A stretch of DNA of 64,000 bases from JANXQG01 sp964615095 (lineage in GTDB: Bacteria; Planctomycetota; Planctomycetia; Pirellulales; Thermoguttaceae): assembly GCA_964615095.1 (NCBI GenBank), contig CAZTPX010000041.1, positions 3,478 through 67,477 of the forward strand, written 5' to 3'. Below the pieces are notes generated by a model. That model had not been told where the DNA came from. It made no database searches and worked only from the letters and a program-made list of their open reading frames with translations. Positions 63,282-64,000 of this stretch are shown one piece after another. The translations under genes and the position numbers were made by a program. Numbering within the stretch: position 1 is the stretch's first letter; each line of letters starts with the position of its first letter.

Positions 63282-63603
63282 AGGGAAGGACAGAACCGGC
63301 GGATCGTCTACTTGCGCGAAGGCCGGCTTCGCAGTCCTTCTCGCTGCCCCGTTGCCGCCGCCAGCCGAAGCCCAGCGGGCCCACGGCTCCGACGCCCAGC
63401 AGCATCAGCGTTCCCGGCTCGGGCACCGCGTTCGGCGAGATCGACACCGAGACTATCGGGTCGGCAGCCGTTGCCGAGGGATCAAAGATCAAAGTCCCGT
63501 CGGCGCCGACGGTTAGACTGCCGCCGTCCGGCAGGGAAGCATTAACCGATCGTGGTCGGTGCATACCCAAACTTTGTGGTGCCTGGGCAAAAAGTGATCC
63601 CAA
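63214..63603 (-). pseudogene. C-terminal remnant of a PEP-CTERM-anchored protein
   Basis: The minus-strand frame reads VSVSISPNAVPEPGT followed by LMLLGVGAVGPLGFGWRRQR. This is a clear PEP-CTERM sorting signal (PEP, hydrophobic helix, Arg-rich end). No ATG opens the frame, the first upstream codon option is TTG, and the sequence runs on about 45 residues past the arginines, where an intact protein would stop. It is probably a truncated gene whose end has been lost into the neighbouring LRR frame. Confidence 0.6.
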
Positions 63604-63608
63604 GAAAC

Positions 63609-63644
63609 AGCGGCGGCTCGACCTTGCAGAGTCGAGCCGCCGCT
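63609..63644 (-). terminator. Terminator for the YTV-repeat gene
   Basis: A perfect 14-bp stem (AGCGGCGGCTCGAC and complement) with an eight-base loop lies 40 bases after the stop at 63686 on the minus strand, followed by a short T-rich TGTTTCTT. It fits an intrinsic terminator. Confidence 0.7.
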
Positions 63645-63685
63645 TAGACCAGACCTCTTGCCCACCGGGGGCGCGAGACGGGCGC

Positions 63686-64000
63686 TCAGTTGCCGCAGCC
63701 TGCCGGAGCGCAGGCCTTCACCTCTTCGCAGCAACCCGATTTGCAGCACGGCACCGGGCAGCAGACGGTTACCGGAACTTGCTTGCAAACCACCACGGGG
63801 ACGCACCGCGTGACCGTGTAGGGCACGCACTTGGGCACGAGCTTCGAGCACTGGATCGTCTTGGTGTAGCACACCGGCTTGCAGACCGTGTAGGCGACCT
63901 GCTTCACGCGGGTCTCAGGCACCATGCGGCAAACCTGGTAAGGAATCTCCTTCGTGTGGCACTCCTTGACGATGTGGCAGACCTGGTAGGTGCAGGTCTT
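63686..64000 (-). CDS. Cysteine-rich YTV-repeat surface protein (N-terminus beyond window)
   Basis: The frame is open to the right edge (105 codons seen). It consists of short repeats with Cys, Val and Tyr, such as KTCTYQVCHIVKECHTKEIP, KQVAYTVCKPVCY and CVPYTVTRCVPVVVCKQVPV. The tail is very Cys-rich (CCPVPCCKSGCCEEVKAC). Such YTV-repeat proteins are known from planctomycete cell envelopes, where disulphides may replace or supplement a wall polymer. An internal ATG at 63925 is not the true start. It ends in a terminator hairpin. The signal peptide, if present, is outside the window. Confidence 0.85.
   Translation of the reverse strand, partial: KTCTYQVCHIVKECHTKEIPYQVCRMVPETRVKQVAYTVCKPVCYTKTIQCSKLVPKCVPYTVTRCVPVVVCKQVPVTVCCPVPCCKSGCCEEVKACAPAGCGN

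Noticed and set aside
1..64000. CRISPR array or intact insertion sequence
   Set aside because: The repeats are inverted, not regularly spaced direct repeats, and no cas gene, transposase or integrase is visible.

Overview
This window looks like chromosomal DNA from a planctomycete, most likely of the Pirellulales type. It is GC-rich and protein-dense, and it has many secreted proteins of families largely confined to or enriched in that phylum: a Cys-rich YTV-repeat surface protein, TIGR03009-type and DUF1571-type proteins, a DUF11 lipoprotein, a PEP-CTERM tail, Tat-dependent Gfo/Idh/MocA and hemerythrin-like proteins, and a very large autotransporter-type beta-repeat protein. I see no rRNA, tRNA, CRISPR array, integrase or intact insertion sequence, so the taxonomy rests on protein families alone.

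Layout. 1-4584 (minus): a giant secreted protein, open at the left edge, with a C39-like cysteine peptidase domain ahead of autotransporter-type repeats. 4706-12381: a probable surface-glycan or capsule locus with a membrane glycosyltransferase 2, a PaaK/CapK adenylate-forming enzyme and a DUF362 protein on the minus strand, a divergent hexapeptide acyltransferase plus ATP-grasp ligase, and a GT-B-like protein. 12454-19013: creatininase-family hydrolase, Tat hemerythrin protein, PKD/SGNH-hydrolase protein, Gfo/Idh oxidoreductase and a SpoU methyltransferase. 19443-23271: DUF11 lipoprotein and tRNA-dihydrouridine synthase. 23536-32210 (plus): an envelope operon with a secreted protein, a LysM/YkuD-like protein that has lost its catalytic cysteine, an LptC/LptA-like giant, hypoxanthine phosphoribosyltransferase and two GT4 glycosyltransferases, with 4-base overlaps at two of the junctions. 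32256-43032: quinone reductase, small Cys-rich secreted protein with a strong terminator, TPR protein, TIGR03009 protein, an 1093-residue membrane protein, a DUF1571 protein and a NarL-type regulator. 43033-54517: DEAD-box helicase, NRDE protein, membrane GTPase, a degenerate phosphohexomutase, a secreted protein coupled to BioF, a Dabb protein and a DUF6786-like secreted protein. 54567-64000: a GH9 protein with a LamG insert, HrpB helicase, a VapB-like antitoxin with a truncated VapC, two methyltransferases, degraded LRR and PEP-CTERM tails, and the YTV protein.

The most striking non-genic feature is a dense set of inverted repeats of several families. Some fill the whole spacer between convergent genes, with flanking stop codons lying in or next to the repeat arms. 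Two others sit in frame inside coding genes (a phosphohexomutase and hrpB).
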